Positions 1-8,923 of a stretch of 64,000 bases of DNA are shown here, piece after piece (positions within the stretch are counted from its first letter, which is position 1; the number at the start of each line of letters is the position of its first letter). Made by a program: the position numbers and the translations under genes. Below the pieces are notes generated by a model that did no database searches, was not told where the DNA came from, and worked only from the letters and a program-made list of their open reading frames with translations. Source of the stretch: CAVWCQ01 sp963753545 (GTDB lineage Bacteria > Chloroflexota > Anaerolineae > Aggregatilineales > Aggregatilineaceae). Where the stretch lies: contig CAVWCQ010000008.1 of the NCBI GenBank assembly GCA_963753545.1, forward strand, positions 1,984,001 to 2,048,000, in the 5' to 3' direction.

Positions 1-160
1 TAGTGATGTTTTCCTTGATGGCTGTCAGGTCAAAATACGCACCTTCGCAGCCTCCATTCGTGGTAACATCAATTGAGAGGGAGCCACTTGTGGCATGAGC
101 TATGCCTGCCAACAACAGGCAAATTAAAACCAACAATGAGATATGACGTAGTGCTTTCAC
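1..160 (-). CDS. Secreted protein, N-terminal part only
   Basis: A minus-strand reading frame starts at GTG (160-158) and runs off the window after 53 codons. The first 24 or so residues are a typical signal peptide: two basic residues (KALRH), then a Leu/Ile/Val-rich core (LLVLICLLLAGIAHA) with an Ala-x-Ala-type cleavage site. The exported part begins TSGSLSIDVTTNGGCEG. A G-rich run just upstream of the GTG is a weak ribosome site. The rest of the protein lies outside the window, so no family can be named. Confidence 0.6.
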   Translation of the reverse strand, partial: MKALRHISLLVLICLLLAGIAHATSGSLSIDVTTNGGCEGAYFDLTAIKENIT

Positions 161-206
161 TTTCCCCCCATTTCAGACCCTCAAAACAATTGAATCAAGC
201 AGGACC

Positions 207-729
207 TTATTTCATTATATTGTGATCGGCAAAATAGGACTGCCAGGGACCGCAGCCCGCAATGAAGGGCTGCATCAGAGCGCGTTCGGCCTGAATCGTA
301 TGGTTGAGATCGTGCGCCGCCCATTCGTGGAGTAGTTGGCTCATCGTGACGATTCCTAATTCCTGGTGGCGGGCTGTTCGATCCAGGTCGGTGGGTTTCA
401 CGGTCGCTAGTACCCGGAGACCTTCGGCCCGCAGCAGGGCGAATTCGGCAGCCAAATCGGTGGCCGACTGCGAGACATTTGATTTTGTCCCCTGGCAGTC
501 CGGATCAAAGCCAGGGAAGTCTTTGCCCTCCAACAGGCACTGCATCCGGTAGCGAAAGACAGGTTCCGTATCAACGATATGCTGCAAACATTCCACTGCC
601 GACCATTCACCGGGGGTGGGCTGGCAGGTCAGCAAATTGGCGGGGAGGTGACGCGTGAGCGACTCCCCACCGGGCAGCGGTTGTTTCAAGTATCATTCTC
701 GCCTGATCGATCACGGTATCCATCATCAT
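207..729 (-). CDS. DinB-family protein, frameshifted near its start
   Basis: The main frame (689-207) carries DinB-like four-helix-bundle features: PGEWSAVECLQHIVDTE near the N-terminus and a C-terminal LLHEWAAHDLNHTIQAERA helix whose His residues would bind a metal. That frame has no good start, because TGA lies just before its TTG. A perfect AGGAGG (738-733) followed by ATG at 729 opens another frame, MMMDTVIDQARMILETTAARW, the usual first helix of the family. The two join if one base is removed from the four-C run at 665-668 (plus strand). The family includes thiol-transferase-like and uncharacterised metal proteins; the substrate is unknown. Confidence 0.75.
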
Positions 730-861
730 GTTCCTCCTGTGAAATATGCGCGACGAAAAGAACAGGCCAGTTCAATTCTCCACACCTGGACGGATGAAGC
801 AAAATGAGTTCCTGGCTGTTGGGGCCGGGACTCATGAGCACAGCTAAACTTTGGCTACTTC

Positions 862-2451
862 CTAGAAGATATGCGCCTTGATTTGGCCTGCGGCGGCAAT
901 ATAGGAGATGCCGATCATCAGGAAGACACCCGCGTAGAATAAGATCTCTCCGACCCGCCCTTTGCGCGCTCTGCTCAGGGGCAGAAATTCGACGAAATAG
1001 GGGAACACGATCAGCGGTGTGAAGGCGATAGCAAGGATGGCGACCATCGCATTTGCACCAAACCAGTTCTCACCCTGGATCAGGAAGTAGATCGGCCACG
1101 GCGGTTTGGTCGCTTCGATGCCAGATACGGTTGGGCCGCTGGCAGGCCCCCGGACAAAGGGGGCTTCCATCATGACGCTCTGCGTGACCAGCAGCAAGGT
1201 GAGCGCCAGGGAATAAACAAGGGCCTTCTTCCAGCGCTGCGTGACGAGAACGTGCACCTTACGCATGAGCACATGCAAAACCAGCGTGAGCGCGATGATG
1301 AACATCGTCACGCCGATATGCAGCGCCGTCAGCTTCATCATGGCGTACTCGCCAGAGAAAAAGTCCGAGATGGCGCTGCCCAGCGGCACCAGGGTAAAGG
1401 AATACATCATGTGCTCGAACCCTTCCAGGGCTTCCTGGTCGGCGCGCATGAATGTGCCGGATAGGAAAGCGATCCAGCCCACGACGATAGCGACGGCACC
1501 CAACAGCCAGATCAGCTTTCGCTTGCCCAGGAAGGTGCGTGTCGAGACGGTGCGCGCCGCGTGCAGCAGCGACAGGACGATAAAAATCTCGCTCGACCAG
1601 TTATGCAGGTTGCGGAAAAAGTTAAGCACCGGCTGGTCTGTCATTTTTTCGACACTGGAATAGGCTTCTGTTGACGTAGGCATAAAGTAGAAGGTGATGA
1701 CGATGCCCGATGGAATGATCAGGAAGATGAGAATGAAGCCTGTCACTGTACCCAATGTATGCCAGTCCAGCGCATTGCGCAGGCGGTTGCTGAAATCCCC
1801 GGTCTTGATCTTGGCGAAGGCGAGATAAAGCACGACAAACATCAAACCAAAGATCACAAAGCGAATCTGGTCGAGATCGCCCTTTTTATAAGCCTCTTTC
1901 TGGACGCGCGCGACATATGCATCCAGTTCGGCGTCTGAAATATCTTGTTTGGTTTCGATGCCTATGTAGCCAATCTTTGGGTCCATGTGCATGCCCCCAT
2001 GCTCGCCTTCTTCACTGCTGGCGTGCTCGTGATCGGCATCCGCGCTGTGATCGTCCGCCGCGTCATGAGAGTCTTCGGCGGGCATATCCATCCCGGTCAT
2101 CGCGCTGCTGGGACCAGCGCTCACGGGCACATCTTCGTCTGCATGAGCGTGCTCGGTGTCAGCGGGCATCTCCATCCCGGCCATAGCGCTGTTGGGATCA
2201 GCGTTCACGGGCGCTTCGGCAACCGGGTGATCGTGATCCGGGCTAACCGCGGTGGACATATCCATTCCCGCCATGTCCTGGCTTATGGGCAGCGCCGCTT
2301 CTTCTGTGCTGGCGTATAACGGGCCGCTGCTGTTGGGACCTGCCGCATAGCTGTGAGTGGATTGTGAAAAGGTGGAGACTAGGAGAATGGTTCCGATAAT
2401 CACTAGGGGTATGGCCAGGATAACCCCACTTCTTTTAAGATGATATGCCAT
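862..2451 (-). CDS. Diheme cytochrome b-like membrane protein with Met/His-rich N-terminal region
   Basis: ATG at 2451 is preferred because GAGGA lies just upstream. Residues 10-30 are a membrane anchor or signal. Next comes a hydrophilic stretch of about 120 residues holding three MxGMxM units (MAGMDM, MAGMEM, MTGMDM) and clusters of His and acidic residues, as in copper-binding segments. The rest is a multi-helix cytochrome b-type domain. His pairs that fit two b hemes are seen in LHNWSSEIFIVLSLLHAAR and LHIGVTMFIIALTLVLH. It probably moves electrons in the membrane, and the Met/His region may bind copper (inference). No Rieske or cytochrome c gene is adjacent. Confidence 0.75.
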   Translation of the reverse strand: MAYHLKRSGVILAIPLVIIGTILLVSTFSQSTHSYAAGPNSSGPLYASTEEAALPISQDMAGMDMSTAVSPDHDHPVAEAPVNADPNSAMAGMEMPADTEHAHADEDVPVSAGPSSAMTGMDMPAEDSHDAADDHSADADHEHASSEEGEHGGMHMDPKIGYIGIETKQDISDAELDAYVARVQKEAYKKGDLDQIRFVIFGLMFVVLYLAFAKIKTGDFSNRLRNALDWHTLGTVTGFILIFLIIPSGIVITFYFMPTSTEAYSSVEKMTDQPVLNFFRNLHNWSSEIFIVLSLLHAARTVSTRTFLGKRKLIWLLGAVAIVVGWIAFLSGTFMRADQEALEGFEHMMYSFTLVPLGSAISDFFSGEYAMMKLTALHIGVTMFIIALTLVLHVLMRKVHVLVTQRWKKALVYSLALTLLLVTQSVMMEAPFVRGPASGPTVSGIEATKPPWPIYFLIQGENWFGANAMVAILAIAFTPLIVFPYFVEFLPLSRARKGRVGEILFYAGVFLMIGISYIAAAGQIKAHIF

Positions 2452-2734
2452 AGTTTCCTCAATTGTTGTTTGTGCAGGGCAAGACAAGCTAAATCCTACC
2501 TTTATTCAATAGCCCAAGTCTATGCGCCAAATGGCGTATTCATTGTGGCGTTAGCTCATTTGTGCTAAAATAAAGAAGCGCATTATTAAAAATATAAGAC
2601 AGAAAAGGGCTTGTTCTTGAAACCAGATGGCAGGCGGTTGTCGCGGATATTCGAGCGCTGTTGGTCGGTGGCGAGTGCTGGCTGACACCTTTCCTGATTG
2701 CGTGCCAGATAAAGTAGTTCGGGCGAACCTGTTG

Positions 2735-2887
2735 ACCAGCGGCGAGAGGGCAGAACTCCTAGGGGGAAAGCTCACGATTGAGGCAGAACACGGCACGAGT
2801 TTGTTTGTCGAACTGCCGGAATTGCACAAGGAACGACACGATGGGAGCACAGAATCAAACCGGAACCACCAGCATTCTGCTGGCTGA
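2735..2887 (+). pseudogene. Histidine kinase C-terminal remnant
   Basis: The frame reads GERAELLGGKLTIEAEHGT then SLFVELPE, which matches the end of the HATPase domain of NarX/DegS-type sensor kinases (the G2 box and last strands). No kinase-like sequence precedes it, so only about 35 codons survive. It overlaps the start of the following response regulator, as in an ordinary kinase-regulator pair, suggesting that most of the kinase gene was deleted. The true left limit is uncertain. Confidence 0.5.
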
Positions 2888-3512
2888 CGATCACGCTGTT
2901 CTGCGGGCAGGACTCAAGCTGCTGCTCGATGGGCAGCCGGATCTGAAGGTGGTCGGGGAAGCTCAAAACGGCGTGCGGGCGCTGACTCTGGCGGAAGAAC
3001 TTCAGCCCAACATTATCCTGCTCGATCTGACCATGCCGGGCATCAGCGGATTGGAAGTTCTGCGCACGATCAAAGGAATTGCGCCGCGCAGTAAGGTGCT
3101 GGTGCTGGCCATGCATGACGACGAAAGTTATCTGCGGCAGGCGCTGGCTTTCGGCGCAGCAGGTTATGTGGTCAAGAAGGCCGTCGACAGCGAACTGTTG
3201 AACGCGATCCGGGCTGTGATGCGCGGCGAAATTTATGTGCATTCCGCCATGATGGACAAACTACTCAATAGTGAGGCGGAAGGTAGTTCCCCGGTTGACG
3301 GCAGCGATGATCCGTGGAAGAACCTCTCTGCGCGCGAGGTTGATGTACTGCGGCTGGTCGCGCTGGGTTATACCGACAGCGAAATTGCCGACCAACTGTC
3401 GCTGAGCGTCAAAACGGTGGAGACCTACCGGGCGCGGGGTATGGAAAAACTGGGACTCAGCACGCGGGCGCAGCTTGTGCGCGACGCGCTGGCACGCGGC
3501 AGCAGATTTTGA
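2841..3512 (+). CDS. NarL/FixJ-family response regulator
   Basis: 223 residues from ATG 2841 (AAGGA upstream). The receiver domain (about residues 10-125) has LLADDHAVLRAGL with the acidic pair, phosphoacceptor Asp in LLDLTMPG and the conserved Lys in VVKKAV. The LuxR-type helix-turn-helix (about 158-220) reads LSAREVDVLRLVALGYTDSEIA then KTVETYRARGMEKL. It should bind DNA after phosphorylation. Its partner kinase appears to survive only as a remnant immediately upstream, so it may be an orphan or use another kinase. Confidence 0.93.
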   Translation: MGAQNQTGTTSILLADDHAVLRAGLKLLLDGQPDLKVVGEAQNGVRALTLAEELQPNIILLDLTMPGISGLEVLRTIKGIAPRSKVLVLAMHDDESYLRQALAFGAAGYVVKKAVDSELLNAIRAVMRGEIYVHSAMMDKLLNSEAEGSSPVDGSDDPWKNLSAREVDVLRLVALGYTDSEIADQLSLSVKTVETYRARGMEKLGLSTRAQLVRDALARGSRF

Positions 3513-3559
3513 CCCTGTGAAGCGATTGCGCCAGCCGAAAACGAAACGTGGCAGACCTC

Positions 3560-3597
3560 AAAACCTCCTGGTCTATGTGCTGACCAGGAGGTTTTTT
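3560..3597. terminator. Bidirectional intrinsic terminator
   Basis: Perfect 14-base arms AAAACCTCCTGGTC (3560-3573) and GACCAGGAGGTTTT (3582-3595) enclose an 8-base loop and are followed by T residues on the plus strand. On the minus strand the A run also gives a U tract. It ends the response regulator and directly follows the stop of the mnmA tail remnant. Confidence 0.9.
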
Positions 3598-3676
3598 ATT
3601 CCACCCGCCCGATGATCCCGCCGCCGAGACAGATATCCCCATCATAAAAGATGCACCCTGATCGGGTGCGAAAGTC
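3596..3676 (-). pseudogene. Detached 3' end of an mnmA gene
   Basis: On the minus strand, 26 codons read DFRTRSGCIFYDGDICLGGG then IIGRVE and stop at 3598-3596. This aligns with the last 26 codons of the mnmA gene that ends at 4872 (GQGAVFYEGDVCLGGGIIAQVK). A 22-base identical block is shared (3610-3631 and 4886-4907), while the rest has diverged. No homology continues upstream. It looks like the original mnmA tail, left beside its own terminator when the intervening DNA was inserted. Confidence 0.75.
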
Positions 3677-3764
3677 AATAGTCTGTTTACCACTAATTCT
3701 ATCATCGGACTAGAATTGCTAAATACGCTTCTATGAACTCGATAAGGGGGAAAAATACAAGCTT

Positions 3765-4862
3765 ATGAATAATGATTCTAAAGAAGCGATTATAAGACGA
3801 ATAGCCTATTTGCGTCGTGGCATAATCGTGTTTACCCTCGTTTTTTTAGCTTCTGGTCTCATAACAATAATGGCAATTTTGACGTCACGTGATGCACAAG
3901 AAAAACAGCAAGTTGCGTACACACAACAAGCGTTGGTATCAACTCAGAAAGCAGTATTAGAAGGCCAGAGACTTGATCTTCAGGGGACCGGAACAGCCAT
4001 CTCTTCATTTCAAAATGCAGCCCAGGAACAAGCAACCCTACTCGCACTTGTGCAGAACTATAGGGCAACTCTTGTCTCAGGTGGCATATTTCTACCGGCT
4101 ACTTCTAGCACACAGTCTCCATCTGAATTTAGGGCAACTTTGACGCAAGTTGCAGAACTAACGCGTTGGAACCCGGTTATTGAGCAATTTGATGGAGTAG
4201 ACATGGTATTGGTTCCTGCTGGCTGTTTTTGGATGGGTAGTTCAGTGGGAAACGAGGATGAATGGCCCGTTCATACTATCTGTTTTGACTCACCCTTCTG
4301 GATTGACAAGACAGAAGTTACCAGAGCAATGTATGAGGAATGTATTCAAGCAGCAGTCTGTCGAGACGATTACCCCAACGAAAAATCAACACGTCCTACT
4401 CAGCCCATCAACTATGTTTCCTGGATTGACGCTGTAACTTACTGTCAGTGGCGGCGTGCCCGGCTGCCCACAGAAGCAGAATGGGAGTATGCTGCACGTG
4501 GGCCAAATAGCTTAAGGTATCCCTGGGGCAATGAATGGGAGGAAGACTATATTGCTGGAAAATACGGTGCTGGTAGGAATGAATCGTATGATGTAGGCAG
4601 CCGCCCGTTGGGTGTGTCGTGGGTCGGAGCGCTCGACATGCTCGGCAATTTTTGGGAATATACGAGTTCTTTCTACCGCCCTTATCCTTATGATGCGAAT
4701 GACGGACGAGAGAATAGCGAGTACACAAGGGGAGACGAGCGGGTAGCACGGGGAGGCGCATACTTCCATTCGTACCAATTGACAACAACATATCGTCTCA
4801 AAATCACAGCCGTTACTATGTACGATCAGGCTACGATTCGATGTGCTCGTTCCTACGATTAG
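3765..4862 (+). CDS. Membrane-anchored sulfatase-modifying-factor-fold protein
   Basis: 365 residues. One transmembrane helix (about 17-40, VFTLVFLASGLITIMAIL) is followed by a Gln-rich, probably coiled segment (42-85). A formylglycine-generating-enzyme (SUMF1) fold follows from about 145: VDMVLVPAGCFWMGSS, FWIDKTEVTRAMYEEC, RLPTEAEWEYAARGP, DMLGNFWEYTSSFY, RVARGGAYF and a final IRCARS. The Cys-containing active site of true FGE after RGGSF is absent (AYFHSYQ here), so it is probably a binding or scaffold version. It is clearly more AT-rich than its neighbours and lies between two mnmA 3' ends, which suggests horizontal acquisition. Confidence 0.88.
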   Translation: MNNDSKEAIIRRIAYLRRGIIVFTLVFLASGLITIMAILTSRDAQEKQQVAYTQQALVSTQKAVLEGQRLDLQGTGTAISSFQNAAQEQATLLALVQNYRATLVSGGIFLPATSSTQSPSEFRATLTQVAELTRWNPVIEQFDGVDMVLVPAGCFWMGSSVGNEDEWPVHTICFDSPFWIDKTEVTRAMYEECIQAAVCRDDYPNEKSTRPTQPINYVSWIDAVTYCQWRRARLPTEAEWEYAARGPNSLRYPWGNEWEEDYIAGKYGAGRNESYDVGSRPLGVSWVGALDMLGNFWEYTSSFYRPYPYDANDGRENSEYTRGDERVARGGAYFHSYQLTTTYRLKITAVTMYDQATIRCARSYD

Positions 4863-4871
4863 GGTAGACAG

Positions 4872-5969
4872 CTATTTTACCTGTGCGATGATCCCGCCGC
4901 CGAGACACACATCACCCTCGTAAAATACTGCGCCCTGACCGGGCGTGATATCGCGCAGCGGCTCGTCAAACGTCACCGAGACGCGATCATCCGGCAGGGG
5001 AGTCACGGTTGCTGGGGCAGGGCGCGCCTTGTAGCGGATTTTCACCTCGGCGCGGAACGGCTCGGACGGGGCGATCCCCGATATCCAGTTGACCCGCCCG
5101 GCGATCAGACTGCTGCGGCCCAGTTCCGTCCAGCGTGCCGACGATCAGCGCGTTGCGGGCCGCGTCCGTTTCGAGCACGTAGAGCGGTTCTGTCCCGCCG
5201 CTGACGCCGATCCCCTTGCGCTGACCGATGGTGTAATTGGGCAGGCCCGTATGCTGGCCGAGTTCACGCCCGTCGCGGGTCAGGATCGGGCCGGGAGTCA
5301 TGGCGGCAGGGGCGTGCTGGCTCAAAAAACGGCGGTAGTCGTTATCCGCCAGGAAGCATAAATCCTGGCTGTCGTGTTTGGAGGCGACGGGCAGACCCTT
5401 CGCGGCGGCAATCTCGCGCACCTTCGGCTTGGCATAGTCACCCACCGGGAACAGCACCTTGCGCAGTTTTTCCTGATTGATCACGCTCAGCACGTAGCTC
5501 TGATCTTTCGCCTCATCCAGCCCTTTGAGCAGGCGGGCGGAGCCGTCGGGCAGGTGCTCGACGCGGGCATAGTGTCCGGTGGCGAGATAATCCGCATCCA
5601 GCCGCCAGCGCGTGGTTGAGCAGCCATTCAAAGCGGATGTGGCGGTTGCATTCGATGCAGGGGTTCGGCGTGTCGCCTGCCGCATAACGATCAATGAAAA
5701 ACTGCACGATCGTGCGGCGAAACACATCCTGCGTGTCGATCACGTAGAACGGGATGCCCAACTGATCGGCAATCCGGCGCGCATCGTTCATCTGGCTGGG
5801 CGTGCAGCAGCGATTGGACGCCGCCGCCGTCCTCGCCGCAGTCTTCCGACCAGAGGCGCATCATCATGCCGATCACGTCGTAGCCCTGCTCGACCAGCAG
5901 CGCCGCCGCTACCGAACTATCCACGCCGCCGCTCATGGCGACGACGACACGCGGTTTCTTTGCAGACAT
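4872..5969 (-). CDS. mnmA: tRNA-specific 2-thiouridylase MnmA, frameshifted
   Basis: MnmA adenylates and thiolates U34 of tRNA Lys, Glu and Gln. The gene is full length (about 366 codons) but spread over three frames. Visible in order: PP-loop AMSGGVDSSVAAALL, NRCCTPSQMNDARRIA, nucleophile Cys in NPCIECNRHIRF, LATGHYAR, second Cys in DSQDLCFLAD, and the C-terminal GGGIIAQVK. The frames rejoin by removing one base near 5816, near 5602 and near 5126. With all catalytic residues intact, sequencing insertions are likelier than a dead gene. Start ATG 5969 has GAGG upstream and follows the decarboxylase stop by 16 bases, so they are probably co-transcribed. The upstream cysteine desulfurase could supply sulfur. 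Confidence 0.9.
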
Positions 5970-5985
5970 GCACGATCCTCAAAAA

Positions 5986-7335
5986 CTACGCTTCCTTAGC
6001 GATCCGAATCATGGCGTCCAGGCTGCGCTCGACATCGTCCTCAGTCGTAGCCCACGAACTGACAGCTGATCCGCATGGCGGTGTGCCCATGCCAGGACGT
6101 CCCGCCGCACCAGCACGTTCCATCGTCCTGAATGCCGCGAATCACCCGATTGGTTTTGTCAGCGTCTCCAAACGAGACGAGCACCTGATTCAACACAACG
6201 TCGTTCAGAATGGTATATCCGGCGGCGGACAATCCCTCGGCAAAGCGAGTAGCATGGCGGCAGCAGCGCTCCACGAGATCGGCGACGCCCTGTCTGCCCA
6301 GGATGTTCAATGCCGCCCAGACTTCCACGCCGCGTGCCCGCCGCGAGAGTTCGGGAACAAACTGCGACGGCTCGCGGTCCTCAGTCTGGGGCAGATAGGC
6401 CGCCGTCAGGCGACATCGCCGCGCGCAGGGCTTCCGCGTCTCGCACAAAAGCCAACCCACTGTCGTAAGGCACATTCAGCCACTTATGGCAGTCGGTTCC
6501 CCAGGAATCGGCGTTCTCGGCCCCTTTTGCCAGAGTTGCTTTCGATGGGCAGGCGCGCGCCCACAATCCGAATGCGCCATCCACATGAACCCACGCCCCG
6601 GCGGCATGCGCCTTTTCGATCAGTTCTTCCACCGGGTCAAATGCGCCCGTGTTTACATTTCCAATCTGAACGCAGACAATCGCCGGACCGGAAAGGGCGG
6701 GGAAGGCATCGACACGCATCCGCCCCTGATCGTCGGCGGGAACGGTGACCACGCGGCTGCGGCCCAATCCTAATCAGACCGAGCGATTTGATCAGCGTAG
6801 GATGAGCCTCTGCGCCGATCACCACCGTGATCGGAGGCGCGCCAAACAGCCCATCCGCCTCGACATCCCAGCCTGCTTTTTTGAGCATGGCATGCCGCGC
6901 CGCAGCGAGAGTCGTGAAGTTTGCCATCGTCGCCCCGGTCACAAATCCGGCTCCAGTTTCAGGCGGCAGCTTGAGGATGTCGACCAGCCAGCGCAGCGAA
7001 ACCTGTTCCAGTTTGGTGGAGATAGGTCCGGCAACAAACAGACCTGTATTTTGATCCCAGGCCGATGCCAGCCAGTTCGCGGCGACTGTGCCGGGCAGCG
7101 CCCCGCCAATCACAAATCCAAAAAAACGTCCGCTGGTCGTCGTCATCGTCGCCGGGGAGCCGATCTCGTCCAACAGGGCTACCATCGCCAGAGGATCGCC
7201 CGGCCCTTCCGGGGTAGGGGTGTCTAGTTCGCGCAGGCGCAGCAGCGCTTCGGGCGCTGCCGAAACGCGGCGCTGATTGACCTCTTCCATATAGCGGATT
7301 GCTCGTTCTGAGGCAGACTGCATCAATTCACGCAT
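5986..7335 (-). CDS. PLP-dependent group II decarboxylase/aminotransferase-fold protein, frameshifted
   Basis: About 450 codons, matching the group II decarboxylase family. Seen in order: PATMTTTSGRFFGFVIGG, GFVTGATMANFTTLAAARHA, AGAWVHVDGAFGLWA, the PLP lysine in WGTDCHKWLNVPYDSGLA, SRRARGVEVWAAL and a C-terminal SSWATTEDDVERSLDAM. Three single extra bases (near 6771, 6409 and 6064) split the frame. Start ATG 7335 has AGGAGA at good spacing. The substrate cannot be told; relatives act on aspartate, diaminobutyrate or aromatic amino acids. It lies between the cysteine desulfurase and mnmA. Confidence 0.85.
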
Positions 7336-7429
7336 TGGACTTTGTCTCCTGTGAGCCGGGATGTAAGCGCGCCAACAATATCGCAATAAACGGCAATTTC
7401 CAAGGCGTGTGGCATCCTATGGTCCTATG

Positions 7430-8618
7430 TTATCCTGACGACGCGGCAATTGTGGCGATCTTGCGGATGCGGGCGACCGCTTCGGGCAGCGTGTCGAGCA
7501 CGATATCGATATCTTCATCTGTCGTCGAACGGCCCATGGTCAGCCGTAAATCCGCTGCGCGTCCAGGACGGGCCAAAGCCCAATGTTTGCAGCAGGCTGG
7601 AAGGCTGCGGATTGCCGACCTTGCAGGCGCTTCCCGACGATCCGGCGATTCCACGCTGGTCGAGGTGCATCAGCAGCGTGTTGCTCTCAACATACTGGAA
7701 GACAAAACTGGCGTGTCCCGGCAGGCGATCCGTGGGATGTCCGGTGATTTCGGCGTCCGGCACATGCTCCAGGATTCCGGCAAACAGGCGATCCCGCAGG
7801 GCAGTGAGACGGGGAGCCGCTTCCGGCTGTTCCAGGCGGACCAGTTCCAGGGCGCGCGCCGTACCGACGATGCCCGGCGTGTTGTGTGTCCCGGCCCGGC
7901 GGTGATCTTCGTGTTTGGCCCCGGTCTGCGAACTCATGAACGGCACGCTATCGCGCAGGAACAGGAGACCCATGCCCTTTGGTCCATAAAATTTGTGCGC
8001 CGACAGGGAGAGCAGATCAACGCCCAGCTCGTCTACATCCAGATCGAACAGTCCGCCTGCCTGCACGGCATCCGTATGAAACAGTGCGCCGTGTTCGTGG
8101 GCAACCGCCGCCAGATCGCGGATCGGGTTGACGGTGCCAATCTCGTTGTTGGTGTGCATCAGACTGACCAGCGCGATCCCGTTGGCGGGTAGACTTTGCA
8201 GTTCGGCGCGCAGATCGTCCGGCGCGACGCGGCCATACCGATCCACGTTGACGATGCGCAGTGACGCGCCGAGCACCTCGCGCAGTTGGCGGGCTGTGCC
8301 GCTGATCGCTTCGTGTTCAACCGGGCTGGTGATCAGGGTGAAGGGCCGCCCCTGGACGCGGGCAAACTGGGCCGGACCGCGCAGCGCCAGGTTATTGCTC
8401 TCGGTGCCGCCGCTGGTGAAGATAACGTCGTGGGGCGTGCAGCGCAGCAGGCGAGCAACCAGTGCGCGAGCGTCCTCAACGCCGCGTTCCGCCTCTTGCC
8501 CAAAGCTGTGCACAGCCAACGAATTGCCGAAGTGGACGCCAAAATAGGGCATCATCGCCTCTAAGACGCGGGCATCGAGCGGGGTGGTCGCGCTGTGATC
8601 AAGGTAGATGTGCTTCAT
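7430..8618 (-). CDS. Cysteine desulfurase (IscS/NifS class), frameshifted near its C-terminus
   Basis: The enzyme removes sulfur from cysteine to give a persulfide for Fe-S clusters and thiolated tRNA. Features: YLDHSATTPLD at the start, FTSGGTESNNLALRG, HTDAVQAGG, PLP lysine in SLSAHKFYGPKGMG, and catalytic Cys in SSGSACKVG. The final part (LRLTMGRSTTDEDIDIVLD) is in another frame and joins if one base is removed from 7548-7550. It is first in the minus-strand run leading to mnmA, which suits a role as sulfur donor for tRNA thiolation. It could equally be the general housekeeping desulfurase. Confidence 0.92.
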
Positions 8619-8923
8619 GCGATTGCCTGTGAATTTCTCTGATTACCTTTTAGAATATTGTGGTTGATTTTACCTGATTTCATCCCATTTGTCAGCGGTA
8701 TGTCATTTGACGGTTGGGGGGGTGACTTCTCTCTGTGGCGGGAAACATGGCGGAGGGTATAATGGCCTGAATGTGAAGAAAAACACAGGTTTTTCCGCTG
8801 CACTTACCGGATGCTCTGCATTCTCAATCCACATTGTTTCCGGGCCGTGTAACTCCACTGTACTTGATTGCGGTAGGCTAATATGCTGTATATTAGCTTG
8901 ATATATCCTCTTGGGGAGTCTGT
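8619..8923. other. Divergent intergenic region
   Basis: This gap separates the minus-strand cysteine desulfurase from the plus-strand acetyl-CoA synthetase. No coding capacity is convincing. It contains the promoter and dyad described for the synthetase. The desulfurase side has only a weak AGG ribosome site and no clear promoter. Confidence 0.6.
8864..8897 (+). promoter_or_regulatory. Putative promoter with overlapping dyad upstream of acetyl-CoA synthetase
   Basis: TTGATT (8864-8869) and TATATT (8889-8894) could be -35 and -10, with a long 19-base spacer. A perfect inverted repeat, GCTAATAT (8877-8884) and ATATTAGC (8890-8897) with a 5-base centre, covers the -10, as a repressor site would. 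A GGGGAG ribosome site follows before ATG 8924. The regulator is unknown. Confidence 0.45.

Noticed and set aside
4872..5969. mnmA as a true pseudogene
   Set aside because: All catalytic and PP-loop residues are intact across three frames, and each break is one extra base, like the breaks in other genes.
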